Source: Anastatus disparis
Taxonomy: Eukaryota; Arthropoda; Insecta; Hymenoptera; Eupelmidae
Length of the DNA stretch: 64,000 bases
NCBI GenBank assembly: GCA_017163975.1
Contig: JAFFSR010000095.1
Coordinates: 154,001-218,000 of the forward strand
Direction of reading: 5' to 3'
Below the pieces are notes generated by a model, which saw nothing but the letters and a program-made list of their open reading frames with translations, was not told the origin of the DNA and searched no databases. A program made the translations under genes and the position numbers. Within the stretch, counting starts at the first letter, position 1. Each line of letters starts with the position of its first letter. This document shows positions 43,601-54,207 of this stretch, piece after piece.

Positions 43601-46600
43601 TTAATAAACACTTGGCAGAAAGGATATTTTTTTAAACGCATAAAATAATAGCATTACACATTTCACTAAAAGCATAAAAAAACATTGAATCGTGCATAGA
43701 GTTTCACATCTGATTCATGATTATTTTGTTCTACAGTGTGATTATTTATTGGAATTTCAAACAATAACAATTAAAATTTTATTACTTATATAATTTAAAT
43801 TAAAAATATTTAATTTTGATATAATTATTTAAATAAGAAAAAAAATTATTTTATAAAATTATAATTTTAATTATAAAAAAAGTAATGTTTTTTATTACAA
43901 TTACTTCACTAAATAATGAAGTAAAGATGATGCAAAATTTGTTGTGTGATACAGAATTGTCTTATCTCTGTAATAAAAATTTGGAATATCGTTAGCAATT
44001 TAATGTAAAGCTCTATCGTATGTTAAGTTGAGTGCCAGGATAATAAATTATTGTTAAATTATTTAGTCAGTTATTTATTATAATAATTTTTTGTATTTTT
44101 TATGTGATTGGGTTGGAGCCTGTATATTTCTAAATAAATAAATGAGTAAATAAAATATGCAATGTTGCCATTTGCGGTTAACATTTAGAAAAACATCCCT
44201 TTCGTCAAGTGTAAAAATTGCTAGGCTTTTATAACTAACAAGGAGTCATTAAGGACTATAAAATACTTTCCTAAAATTGATCATACATTTGGTATTAACA
44301 TCTATGCTGTATATTATTATGTATGACTATGATTGTTCACCTTTCTCACATCCACAATGAATTATGATAATGAAATTACTTATTATTAGATACAATTAAA
44401 TAATATTTTTCAATTGTATAATCATGCTATAAAAGGAAGATATTAATCCTCCATCTGTAACCTGGGTCATAAATAGCACAAGCCAAATTTTCAGGTCAAA
44501 TATATGGGTAGGGCTCGAACATTAGAATGTTTTTTATTTAATGAATATTTATTTAGAGTGCCACAATTACGAATAGCGTATTCCATAATTTAGAATAAAG
44601 TAATAATGAATTTTCATGATTTCAAAAAGCAGTAGTGATAATCTCAAATTATTCGATTAAAATATTTAGAATTCTTTCGAAATCTTGATATAGTTTATTC
44701 TAAATTTAGAAGTACATTTATTTTGCTACTTTTTATTTCGATAAAGTAAATATTCTAAAATGCTTTACTCACATAGTTATTTTCATTACTTCAGTCGCTG
44801 AAAAAATGAAAATTCTAAAATGAATGAATGAACAATCTCAATATGCACATAATTTATATGAACTTCTAAATAAATGTTAATTAAGATGGTTCTTCCATGA
44901 GACATAAATGAACAAAATATTATCAAAATTTAGGAGGTCGTAAATAAAACCTATATTTTTATATTTATTAAATTTCAGACTCAGTTATCGATGAAATAAT
45001 AGAAAATAATGATTTTGAATTTGAGTGTTTTATGATATAATTTTGTATTCTAACCCTTAATTTCATGTTTAAACTTAATATTTTTATCATTTCAAATGAA
45101 CATATATTAATAAAAAACTATTTATTGAATTCTGCAGAATTCATAGATTTAGAATATATATAAAAAGTAGTAGGTTGATGAATCATCTAAAAAGATATTG
45201 AATATTAAAAAAAAAATTGAAAAAAATAATTTAAATTATGATTCTGTAATACTTGATAACGCTGCGGAATAAAAATGTAAACACGCATCTCGTTTCTTTC
45301 GAAAATGTGACATTTTACTTAGGTTATAATGAGTCTAACCATATATAACAAATAATAATATAACAAACCGAAATTCACAACGTTGCCGGAATTCCAATAT
45401 GTTCAGGAATGTATAAATAATCAAATTTTATAAAATTACGTATTATTTTAGTATTATTTAAAAATATTGCATAAATTTACTTAATATTTATTAATAAAGT
45501 GTTTAGAATAAATTTTTTATTAATAATACTAAGAATTTATGCATTTAGTGGGCCCCCCCAGCTAAGCGCCCGCAACATACAGACCTGCATGGAAGAATCA
45601 CCAATAAAAAACATTCTAATGTTCGAGCCCCACCCAAATATATCACTATAAATAAGTTGTTATAAACAATTTTGTAAATTACAAATCGTTAAATAAACTA
45701 TTGGACTATAAAGTAAAAGCACAAATAAATATTCTAGATTTTTTTATTGCAATTTTTATAGAAAAAACATTAAGGGTATGGTTTCACGCTACTTTACCGA
45801 TTGAAAATTATAATTTTATAAAATTACAATTTTTGAAAAAACTATACATCGGAATGAATTTTCCTTTTATAGATCACTTCATTTAATTTCGATGAAGGGC
45901 GGAAACTCTAAAAATTAGCGGAAAAAAGCGTTAATCGAAGATAATTAGAAAAACAAATTTCTCAGTTAGAAAAAATCAAATTTCTCAAAAACCGTGTTTC
46001 GTAGGGAAATTTCCTATTCAGGATCATTTTATCTTTGAAAAATGAAGGGCGGAAACTTGGTTTGATAAATTATATCGCAAAAAAGGAAAATTACATTTTT
46101 TTAAAAAGATGCGATCAGCTGTAAGAATACAATGGCCGTGCAAGAAACCATGTTTCATAGTTGGCATCAATGCTAATGTATAGTTTGGTACGCGCCAACT
46201 TCAAATTCGAATTTTAAATGTAAATTGAATTTGTTTTATATGTACAATTTCTACAAATGAACACTTTTTTAACATAAAACTGTTTTATTTTATTTAAAAC
46301 ATAAATATGTAAAAAATTTAATATTATAAGAGAGAACAATATAGTTTACATCATTTGCGAACTCATTATTTTTTTTTAAATTTTCATTATAGCAAAATAA
46401 GTAATCTATTCGTTTTTTTTGTTTGAAACAAAATATTTTTTGAATGACTTTATTGAATTAGCGAAACTTTGGCATATCCTAACCTTTTTAGAATGAAAAT
46501 ATGTTTTCAAAAGCGAATAATAAGGATTACTTAATTTTATTGATAATTATGGTTTTTGAAAAATAAACAGTCATAAGTAATTTTATTAAGATAAGACTTT

Positions 46601-49600
46601 GAAAAAACGTGAGAAAAATCACTTAATTTTTTTAATCTTAGTGTAATGAGTATAAAATAAAATTAATAATATTATTTTTGAAAAATTTGTAGAAATCTAT
46701 TTTTCAAATTCATTATTTTCCTAATATTTATCTTTTTATTCGGAATTTAAATTTTACATTCATGTTATATATAGATTTATCAATCAAACATAAATATAAA
46801 AAGAATAGAAAAGATTTTGAAATCTATTCTTTTTGACAAAATTTTTTTAAAGATAAATGAACAAGACTCTCCGTAAAACACAAACTGCAAAACAACTTTC
46901 TTTTATTTGACAAAGAATTTCAATTTGGTAGAAATGAATGATTAGTTTTTGAATTTTGTAAATAAATTAAATCATAAATAAATGTACATGTTGAACCTTA
47001 AAACTTCAATTTTATTTATGCATTGTAATACTTATCATTTTAACTAAATGTTATTTTTTCAAAAAACTGTAAAAACTATGAAAAAATATAAATAATCGTA
47101 AATAAATGTGAATAATTGTAAAAAAAATAAATAGATGTAAATAACTGTAAATAAATATAAACAACTGTATATTTATAGTTATTTACAGTTAGTAACACTT
47201 ATTTACAATTATTTCCAGAAATTTTTTCCATATGGGCTTATCTTAATAAAATTATTTACAACTGTTTATTTTTAAAGAACGATAATATAAAATAATATTT
47301 GATGAGATTATATTATATAATAAAATTATATTAGCAATAAAATTAAGTAATCCTTATCATTCGCTTTTGAAAACATATTTTCATTCTAAAAAGGTTAGGA
47401 TATGCCAAAGTTTCGCTAATTCAATAAAGTCATTCAAAAAATATTTTGTTTCAAACAAAGAAACGAATAGATTACTTATTTTGCTATAATGAAAATTTAA
47501 AAAAAAATAATGAGTTCGCAAATGATGTAAACTATATTGTTCTCTCTTATAATATTAAATTTTTTACATATTTATGTTTTAAATAAAATAAAACAGTTTT
47601 ATGTTAAAAAAGTGTTCATTTGTAGAAATTGTACATATAAAACAAATTCAATTTACATTTAAAATTCGAATTTGAAGTTGGCGCGTACCAAACTATACAT
47701 TAGCATTGATGCCAACTATGAAACATGGTTTCTTGAACGGCCATTGTATTCTTACAGCTGATCGTATCTTTTTAGAAAAATGTAATTTTGCTTTTTTGCG
47801 ATATGATTTATCAAACCAAGTTTCCGCCCTTCATTTTTCAAAGATAAAATGTTCCTGAATAGGAAATTTCCCTACGAAACACGGTTTTTGAGAAATTTGA
47901 TTTTTTCAAACTGAGAAATTTGTTTTTCTAATTATCTTCGATTAACGCTTTTTTTCGCTAATTTTTAGAGTTTCCGCCCTTCATCGAAATTAAATGAAGT
48001 GATCTATAAAAGGAAAATTCATTCCGATGTATAGTTTTTTCAAAAATTGTAATTTTATAAAATTATAATTTTCGATCGGTAAAGTAGCGTGAAACCATAC
48101 CCTTAACACAACATTAATGACTCAAGTTACGGTCTGTTCCCTTAAATTTATGGTTATGAACAGAGGGTTAACTAAAAGTTGTCAAAATTATTTGGGTTGT
48201 CTACAACTTTATAAGTATGTTCTATTATATTTATATAGTTTTTATTACAATGACTAATATAATTCTTAATTTTTTGGTAGTTTTTGAATTTCTTGTATTG
48301 CTTGGGGATCTATTTTTTTTTAGAATAATTCTGTATTTGTTTATTATCACTTGTGTTATATTGATTTGTAATTGCTTTCTAGCTGTGGTTTGAAAAACAA
48401 AAGGAATAATTCCTTTGTGATTCAGATAAAGAATATAAATACTTTAAGTATCCCAAATGTTAGTTCCCAAATAAATAAATTGTTTAACTATCCTCGAAAA
48501 GTTCCACAGTTATTTTTTATTTCATAAATCAACATGACAATTGGAATAGCCATTGTTTCTCGTAAACAATATCAAGACGGACAAAATCAGGAATAGAGTA
48601 ATTCAAATTTGGAATAAATTAAGTATTATTCCAAATTTGAATTTGTCCTGCTCTTAAATATCAAAATTTTATTTTTTTCTTGAATAACATAAAATTAAAG
48701 GTTAGAGGCCAAGAATTGAGAAGAGGAAATATTTATGAGTTATTTAAACTTTTCTTAAAAACAAAAATAAAATTAATTCAATCTGATCAGGGATAATATT
48801 TTACTATATTATGATTATCAAAATCATCTCTTTATGTATACTTTCAATTACTAGTTTCTATAACAAAATAAATTTTTAATTAGAAAAGGACAAACATATA
48901 CAACATTTTAAAAGAAAATAAGGGCTCTGTTCCAAATTTGTTGACAGCACTGGGCAGTAACACAAATGGCAACCACGTAATAAATTTTAGTAGTCTATTT
49001 AAATGAATGAATTTAATTAAAAAATTTATTTCATAAAATGCAATTGCATTATCATAATAAAATTATTATAATGTTTATACATTATTAATTATTATTCGAT
49101 TTTATTATCTCATTTTTATTTTAAAATTTAATTAGTACTGAATTGTTTTAAGTTTTAAAAAATGAAAAAATAAAGTAAAATAATAATGATTAATAATCGT
49201 GACTTGTGTTACTGGCCAGTACTGTCAGCAATTGTGAAACAGAGCCAGAATGAATGAGAAATCAGATGGAAAAAATGACATGTTGAGCAGATATATAGAC
49301 ACATCAAGATATAAAAGAATCATAGTATCATAAGTAAATCATGCAAAAACGAAAAGAAGAATGAAATAAAAGAAGAATTAAAATACAGAATTTAAAAATT
49401 CATATAATTAATAAAGTAGAGATTCAAAATGCAGAAAACTAAATAAGTAATACTAATAGAAAAATGAAAAGATGAGCAAAAGAGTGAGAGGAATACTTTT
49501 GAATAAAGTCCATCAGAATCATGAAAAAAAAAGTACAAATCGTGAAAAGAGAAGCATAGTCAAATGGGTATTAAGGTAACTATGAAGGTTGAGTTAAATT

Positions 49601-50921
49601 TTTTTTAATTTCAAGTTTTCCATTTTAAGTTTCCATCCTCTAACTTTATCATGCCTCACATAAGCTATATGGACTAATCAAGAAGTTCCTTTGGAGCTAT
49701 TTCACACTTGATAAAGTTAAAGGATATAGTCCTTGTAGGTTTCCAAAAATGATGTAAAATTGAATGATTTGAAAAATTTTGTAAATTAAAAGTTTAATTT
49801 GTAAATTAAAAAATTAAACATAACTAAATCTTTGAAGTTATTTTTAAAAGCATTAAAAAGGTAGAATAGTTTGTGTTAATTTCAAAAGTTAACAGTTATG
49901 TAGAGGTTAGTCTTCATGAGTGTTGAGAAATTTTGGACATTTAAAACAAAAAGCAATTCTGTCATAAATAAGCCTCTATTAGAAAGGAAAAGAACTAAGA
50001 CATAATTGTAATAATAAATGAGAAAGGAGAAATAGATTTTTTTATAGACAAATAGTTAAATATTAAATTATAGTGTGTCTAGAGGGCCAATGAAGCGTAA
50101 GCGAAAAGTATAAATTGCGTGTACAAAACGTGAATTATGATTGTTTTCAGAATAGAGAAAAATTATTTCTTCAATTAAATTTAAAACCAATAACTCAAAA
50201 ACAAGTATCCACAGCTCTTATCGTTAAAAGAGTATTTGTGTTTTTGGGTTATTGGTTTTAAATTTAACTAAAGAAATACACATGCTATTTATACTTTTTG
50301 CGTACACTTCGTTGGCCCCCTAGACACACTCTAAATTATATTGATATACATAATTTGGATTGAATTATCAAATTTTTTGAAAAACTGTCAAGTTTAAAGA
50401 AATCAAAAATAAATGTTTAAATTCAAAATTATTTTCTCTGGTTAAAGTAGTTGAAATTTCCAAATGATTCGGAAAGGTCTGGTACCAAAAACAAGAAAGA
50501 TCCACAAGAGTTTTTAAGAAAACAGGAAGAGTATTAAGTTTTCTTTTGAATCTTTCCAGTTTTTAGAACCCTTTCTGGGTATTAAAACCAGATCTTTCTG
50601 AATATTTTTGATCCATATGAAACTTTTTAACCAGGGTTTCTTATGTTTAAAATTATAATTTTACATTACTTGACATTAGAAGATTGAATTATTATTATGT
50701 CACTTCCATTAAAAATTCTTAATATTCTTATTTCTCATTAATTATTTATCAATAGAATATTAAATTTAATTATTCAAAATAACACTATTTTTAATTACCA
50801 TCTTTCCTTGTATCTCATCATGACATTGATTCAACAGATCACTATCAGATTTGCTCAAATCCATCGAGACTCCTTTTTGTTCATCTTCTACACTCAGCAA
50901 ATGATTGCTTTCAAGATCCAT
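36325..50921 (-). CDS. zinc-finger/AT-hook nuclear protein, five exons (predicted 817 residues)
   Basis: Coding exons on the minus strand: 50921-50799, 38975-38670, 38524-38307, 38220-37727 and 37637-36325. All introns are GT-AG and phases (0, 0, 2, 1) close the frame exactly. The N-terminal 600 residues are acidic and low-complexity, with recurring Ser-Asp-Ser and ITNSDSQE-like stretches and no named domain. Basic patches lie near residue 570 (KKRGRRKKKL). A C2HC finger (CTHCMRNFRK to HLQTC, about 661-681) and a C2H2 finger (CKNCKETFDI to HVRVTH, about 705-728) are followed by two AT-hooks (KKRGRPPKN about 730, KRRGRPPKK about 767). This suggests a DNA-binding chromatin or transcription factor. 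Alternating acidic linkers fit a nuclear regulator; I recognise no specific orthologue. The start ATG at 50921 has A at -3 and G at +4. The exon-1 link across an 11.8-kb intron is inferred from phase and composition. The last 25-odd residues may be read-through into repeat DNA, so a further 3' exon is possible. Confidence 0.7.
37727..38220 (-). CDS. coding exon 4 of the zinc-finger/AT-hook gene
   Basis: Acceptor ATATTTTTAG, donor TTAGGTATGT. Lys/Glu/Ile-rich (ADVEKLIGEGAVKTVKKPS to NDNEPYIL) with no domain recognised; open for the full 494 bp. Confidence 0.8.
38307..38524 (-). CDS. coding exon 3 of the zinc-finger/AT-hook gene
   Basis: Acceptor AATTTTAG, donor GAAGTAAGT (consensus). Encodes DEIQSYSLDKNERTLSMSD onward, then IATFITSAGQQLALYAVED and a conserved-looking GQPPTDFHFLMK end. 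Ends with two bases of a Lys codon completed by exon 4. Confidence 0.8.
38670..38975 (-). CDS. coding exon 2 of the zinc-finger/AT-hook gene
   Basis: Acceptor AAATTCTTAG precedes VIYDDDSQKSEILKLDQ; donor TTGGTATTAA follows SEDISQINL. 306 bp, phase 0 at both ends, open throughout. Contains three imperfect SDSHET/SLDSQE/TSEFQE repeats of about 20 residues. Confidence 0.75.
39194..39279. mobile_element. short relative of the GTACACT foldback
   Basis: GTACACTGAACAGACACTGA at the left and TGAATCAGTATCCGCCCAGT at the right match the ends of the 530-bp element at 55441-55970 with about 15% difference. Only 86 bp remain, so it is an internally deleted copy. Confidence 0.55.
40346..40565. repeat. tandem repeat, about 87 bp, 2.3 copies
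   Basis: Units start ATATATAGAATTTGCTGG at 40346 and 40433, with a partial third at 40536 after a 16-bp extra segment. Each contains GGTTATCCGGCGCAC and TTGACAGTATATAGTAC. The preceding 40225-40340 has a GGGGTGGGG-rich patch duplicated once (CAATCAAATATATCAAAACCA). Confidence 0.75.
40590..41175. repeat. palindrome of CGCGTACGCGAAA words with a family A MITE at its apex
   Basis: GCGCACGCGAAAGATTTTCT near 40657 pairs with AAAGAAAATTATTTCGCGTA near 41074. Similar GCGTACGC words recur at 40602, 41087, 41143 and 41156. The family A element occupies the centre, at TTAA. Confidence 0.5.
40681..41069. mobile_element. TTAA foldback MITE, family A copy 9
   Basis: Complete, nearly perfect palindrome from TTAAGAGGAGGTCACGTATC to GTGACCTCCTCTTAA, with GAGGTTAGGGTGGACAA in the loop. 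Best preserved of the family A copies here. Confidence 0.9.
41792..42211 (+). mobile_element. TTAA element, family G copy 2
   Basis: TTAAGGGCATGACAGAGCTC to CAGCAGCTCCGACATCCCG then TTAA. Collinear with copy 1 at 16790-17200, including both TAGTGCGGACAA boxes and AAATGATTTTTTATTTTAAC. Non-coding. Confidence 0.75.
42320..42877. mobile_element. foldback with AAGGAGAGTGTCAG ends
   Basis: AAGGAGAGTGTCAGGGTATT at the left pairs with AATACTCTGACACTCTCCTT at the right; further arms pair less well. Includes a 50-bp direct duplication (TTTTACATCTAAAATCATCT at about 42774 and 42812) and a nested MITE at 42410-42604. A solo arm fragment lies at 16528-16645. Confidence 0.65.
42410..42604. mobile_element. 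mariner-like MITE with GGGCGATTCTTC ends and TA flanks
   Basis: Near-perfect inverted repeat GGGCGATTCTTCATATAACC, then tandem CCCGTA hexamers, then TTGTATAGGCGAGT, mirrored at the right end. TA sits on both sides (42408-42409 and 42605-42606). Confidence 0.7.
43169..43510 (+). pseudogene. 3' end of a Jockey/CR1-type LINE
   Basis: An 80-codon frame resembles the extreme C-terminus of LINE RT proteins (FYVPNRLLRFNDKYFYLRPS, IESIKNKTKSLLKF). A short untranslated stretch follows, ending in AAATGGCTCTAGCCGTATAA and an (ATAA)n tail at about 43486-43510, as in 3' ends of this group. All upstream parts of the element are absent, so it is a 5'-truncated insertion inside the host intron. Identification rests on the tail plus weak protein similarity. 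Confidence 0.5.
44506..45635. mobile_element. element with GGGTAGGGCTCGAACATTAG termini
   Basis: About 35 bp of inverted termini (GGGCTCGAACATTAGAATGT plus TTTTTATT, and complement). The 1.1-kb interior has no transposase. Just inside the right end, GGCCCCCCCAGCTAAGCGCC is unusually GC-rich. Target duplication unclear. Confidence 0.6.
45774..48102. mobile_element. 2.3-kb foldback with 770-840-bp arms, TTAA flanks
   Basis: Flanked by TTAA at 45770-45773 and 48103-48106. Tips GGGTATGGTTTCACGCTACT and complement. Arms 45774-46607 and 47232-48102 match almost throughout (GGTACGCGCCAACTTCAAAT, AACTTTGGCATATCCTAACC, CACGGTTTTTGAGAAATTTG). The central 600 bp is AT-rich with TAAATAACTGTAAATAAAT words. 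GGG tips could also suggest Harbinger with TAA. No ORF. Transcribed with the host gene it would give a very long hairpin. Confidence 0.85.
48545..48912. repeat. short dispersed repeat followed by a decayed family A half copy
   Basis: 48545-48655 matches 35790-35890 (GACGGACAAAATCAGGAATA, TATTCCAAATTTGAA). 48715-48912 keeps AAAACAAAAATAAAATTAAT, AAAATCATCTCTTTATGTAT and TTAGAAAAGGACAAACATAT of family A right arms, with many changes. Confidence 0.5.
48923..49246. mobile_element. foldback-ended MITE with GGCTCTGTT termini
   Basis: GGCTCTGTTCCAAATTTGTT plus GACAGCACTGGGCAGTAACA at the left pairs with TGTTACTGGCCAGTACTGTC and AACAGAGCC at the right, about 45 bp. The AT-rich interior is non-palindromic. 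Target duplication unclear. Confidence 0.65.
50073..50331. mobile_element. foldback MITE with 9-bp direct flanks
   Basis: GTGTGTCTAGAGGGCCAATG at the left pairs with TTGGCCCCCTAGACACAC at the right. The whole 259 bp folds (TTAAATTTAAAACCAATAAC and complement). TAAATTATA occurs immediately on both sides (50064-50072 and 50332-50340). An 8-9-bp duplication fits hAT or Mutator-like elements, but the flanks are AT-rich. Confidence 0.65.
50799..50921 (-). CDS. coding exon 1 of the zinc-finger/AT-hook gene
   Basis: Encodes 41 residues beginning MDLESNHLLSVEDEQKG, acidic like exon 2. Context AAAACATGG favours this start. The donor is ATGGTAATT, weaker than consensus but GT with phase 0. The next acceptor at 38976 is also phase 0. 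An alternative first exon inside the 11.8-kb intron cannot be excluded. Confidence 0.55.
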
Positions 50922-51466
50922 GTTTTCTTTCAGTTTATAGCACTTTGTTAGTCACATTCTACGAATGTTTAATCCAGTTTGTTCATAAAGCTTAATATAT
51001 TTTTCATTAATCTACTTAAACAGAAGTTTTCATGAAAATTGCTGCTAAATTAAGTAAAATCTTTTGAAATTGTTTAACAAATTTCAAAATAAAATTAACC
51101 AATTTATACAAATTCTATATCTTTACCGCTTGTTCAATTCATTTCACAAATTTAAAAATTTAATGAGAACATTTTGTAGTTATTAAATAACTTTGGGTAA
51201 AAGGTGAGGAAATGCTTAGTTATTTAGTTAAATAGTACAACGTACCAATAAACTATCATCAGGAAGTAATGAATTTTGTTTCATCCACCTGAGTTTCGGA
51301 CAATACGTTAAAAATGACGATTTTTGGTTAAACAAATTGTTTTCAATTTCAAGAAATTTCTCAAAAACAAATAGGACTTATCAATCCCAGGTGTCATTAA
51401 AATAAAATATCTTACAAGCTTGTCTTTGTTTCACTTGTCAGTCTTTAAAATGGTCATGTAGACCAG

Positions 51467-51622
51467 GGGGGCTGCTCTGCAAACTGTACAACGCTTCATA
51501 ACAAGGACAGAAGATATGGAATCAGTATGCTAAACAAAGACAGCAATATATGGTGTATCCAACGAATATATTTCTGCCAAAAATGAGTTACCCATCTACT
51601 GAGGGCGCCACTAGATCCCATG

Positions 51623-51673
<51 letters not shown>

Positions 51674-52443
51674 AATTTTTCATATGTATAGATATACAAA
51701 CAATGTTAAAGTGTTACCCAGCGTATCGGACGAAAAATTTAACCCAGAAGTATGCTTCTATAAGGGTGAAATCAGATGGCGCGGAAAATAGATGACGGAA
51801 CGTCACAAAACATTCATTCCGTCGCCTTGTTTTCCGTCAAATTTTTTCCCTATATTCACATGGCGCGGTATGTAGCTGAAAAATTGTTAAAAATAGCATA
51901 CAAATGTATCCGCGAATTTTAAATTAACAACAAAAATGTTAAAAAAGTTGGAAATAATCACCTATTGTTATTGTAATGAGATTCTTTTTTTATAAAAATA
52001 AAATATAGTTTGTTATTATAACCAAATATTTCAATTAACATCATTATTTTTTAATTATAAAATTGCTAATCAACGTCACAAAACTTCTATTCCGCTCCAT
52101 GTGAATATAGGGAAACAAATTTGACGGGATAATAGAAGCGTCACAGACTTTTTGAAATTGTTTAAACAAATAGTTAACCAAAATAGAATTTAAAAGTTTG
52201 ATTGAAATTAAAAGTACAGCTATGGAAAGCAAATTAAAAATATTACGTGAGGTTATTGAAGCACTAATAATTTTTTTTAACAAAATAAAAATTGATGTCG
52301 TCTATTACGTCGTCTTTACTCCGTTGGTGGAATACAAAGATGCGGAATTGAGGTTCTGTGACGTTCCGTCGCCTATTTTCCGCTCCATCTGATTTCACCC
52401 TAAGCGTCTATCTTCGTTGGTGTATCGTTTAGGAGCAGTCCCC
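51467..52443. mobile_element. foldback-ended element with GGGGGCTGCTC termini
   Basis: GGGGGCTGCTCTGCAAACTG at the left and TTTAGGAGCAGTCCCC at the right, flanked by CAG at 51464-51466 and 52444-52446. Shares AACAAGGACAGAAGATATGG and ATGCTAAACAAAGA with the small element at 8788. Contains a TA run (51625-51671) and the nested element at 51764. Confidence 0.6.
51764..52400. mobile_element. Harbinger-like MITE with TAA duplication, nested
   Basis: GGGTGAAATCAGATGGCGCG at the left and CCATCTGATTTCACCC at the right with TAA at 51761-51763 and 52401-52403. Arms include GACGGAACGTCACA and complement. GGG tips with a TAA target are typical of PIF/Harbinger non-autonomous elements. An internal half-inverted segment (TTCACATGGCG, GCCATGTGAATATAGGGA) suggests partial duplication. 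Confidence 0.75.
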
Positions 52444-52847
52444 CAGTCTTGGATCTCCCGAGATCGCAAAGCTATATAAGTAAGTTTCAAATTTATCAAT
52501 GTAACTCGAATAACGGTTGTATCAACTGTTTTTTTTATCATGAGAGAGAGAAAGACAGAATGAGGTTTGAATTATAATCTTTACTTGAATTGAATTTATA
52601 AATACGAGCCTGAAGCTGGAAGTTTCTTTCACGTACATATAAACAAGGTTTTAAAATTCGAATTCATGTCTTTTTATCATGAGAGAGATAAGGACAGAAT
52701 AAGGTTTGAGTAACAATTATTACTTGATTTAGGTCTATAAATTTGAGCCTAAAATTCGCGTAGTGGGAAGTTCTTTCTTCGGGATTATTCTATGAATAAT
52801 CTTTTTATTTATAAATTATTTATATATATTTTAATGTAATTTATACA

Positions 52848-53156
52848 AGAGAGCGCATTGGTGTGACGGATAGAGCTCTTGCCTTCAACGCGGTGGGCAG
52901 GGGTTCGAACCCTGGCCAGGAACCTCTGACTTTTTTTTCAAAAGAAAAATTAGTGTATGTGCTAATAATATCGCGCGGCTCTTGAAAAAATCTGATCTCA
53001 TTGGGTATCGGTTGATTGTTGGTCACAAAAATGACTGACCATCGATCGGTAGTCAAAGATTTCGGTATGGTGTGTCAGATGGGCTAGCCTGATGTAATGT
53101 GTTAAACAGGAACCGGGCTAGAATCTATCTGATATCATCATATGAAAAACAAAAAA
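52848..53156 (+). mobile_element. tRNA-derived SINE with 14-bp target duplications
   Basis: The head has GTGTGACGGATAGAGCTC (A box) and GGGGTTCGAACCCTGG (perfect B box). ATGTAATTTATACA flanks it exactly at 52834-52847 and 53157-53170, preceded at the 3' end by an A-rich tail (AAAAACAAAAAAA). The anticodon region does not form a normal stem, so it is not a tRNA gene. Perfect duplications suggest a recent insertion. Confidence 0.85.
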
Positions 53157-53177
53157 ATGTAATTTATACATACATAT

Positions 53178-54186
53178 TGTCACGGTATTCTGCCGTGTTC
53201 GAATCTTGCACGCTTAGGTAAAATTAAATGACATGCGCTCAATCATATACCTCGTCTAAGTTACGTCAAGAAGTACATAACTCGATGAGCAGCGCGCGCG
53301 CGAGGAGAAAGAAAGCTACGAGGCACGTTAGAACATTTCCGGCGGTTTACTAGCGCATATCTCAGCTCATATATTCCTGTCTTGTGTGAGAGACATCTTC
53401 TTCCAGTCCACGAGCACGCATCTTAAGTCGTTATAGATCGTTGGCATGGACCTGGGAAATAGTTTTTGTATTGAGAAAGGAGATAACGTCTATCTTGGAG
53501 ACGACCAGCACACAGGGCTAGTCGATCATTTTGGCTGCTGTCGGTGAGCTCCAGCGACTAGGTTACTTCGGTTTGCGTTGCGTTGGCCAACGCCCAAAGG
53601 TATTCGCTGTACATATTGTTATAGAAGCTTCTACGCGTAATCGTAAGTTTTTTATATATCTTGTCAACTAAAGTTTCTTTCCTCGAAGAAACTTTAGCAT
53701 TAAAAGTGCGTGCGTTCATTCTAATATTGTAAAATAACTTAGCTCGCGTCGCGTCCTTCCTTAGAATTATCATTATTAACTTTTATCTTTATTTTACCAC
53801 TTCAATCTAAATTCTACGCCTCCGCGGTCCTTATTTTTAGTATTACATAATATATATATTTTTATATAAAATATTGAGCGGGTTTAACGAGAAGAGTTAA
53901 GCCCCATAAAATAAAGAAAACTGTGCTAGCGCCATCACGTCTCTCGATCAGGTAAGAGAGAGAGAGAGAGATAGAGACGCTCAGCGACAAGTTTATAGAA
54001 TAAAGTCTGGTTGCTAGTCAATATAAGTTTGACTAACTAGCACCATTAGAATTTGCCGTATGATATATAGTGATTTTCTTATGAGTTTTCGGTAACTCTA
54101 CATATATTTGAATCTATAGACTTAGCTAAAAATAATATTTAATTAAAAGCTAATTCTTTTTGTAACGTGAGCAAATAGCCGTTACA
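53178..54186 (+). mobile_element. 5' LTR of a Ty3/Gypsy retrotransposon
   Basis: Starts TGTCACGGTATTCTGCCG and ends AGCCGTTACA, three bases before a primer-binding site. The TG...CA ends and position support an LTR of about 1 kb. It includes a TATATAAAATATT-like box near 53865 and a CT/GA-rich run at 53955. No second LTR exists in the window, so the left border rests on the TG start and the junction with the SINE. Confidence 0.65.
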
Positions 54187-54189
54187 AAA

Positions 54190-54207
54190 TGGCGCCCAAC
54201 GTGGGGC
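54190..54207 (+). other. retrotransposon primer-binding site
   Basis: TGGCGCCCAACGTGGGGC starts 3 bp after the LTR end. This is the conserved tRNA-priming sequence seen in many Gypsy elements. The untranslated leader 54208-56126 follows and is interrupted by the foldback at 55441. Confidence 0.8.

Larger units (their letters stand above)
38976..50798 (-). other. intron 1 of the zinc-finger gene, 11.8 kb of nested repeats
   Basis: Holds the elements listed separately between 39194 and 50340. Stretches between them that show nothing to me are 39280-40260, 41250-41790, 42880-43160, 43510-44505, 48110-48540, 49250-50060 and 50341-50798, all AT-rich. A TA-rich run near 39290 and A/T tracts near 40080 are present. 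No alternative coding exon was recognised. Confidence 0.5.

Noticed and set aside
52853..52925. Functional tRNA gene
   Set aside because: A and B boxes are good, but no acceptor stem pairs and the unit has an A-rich tail with 14-bp target duplications, so it is a SINE.
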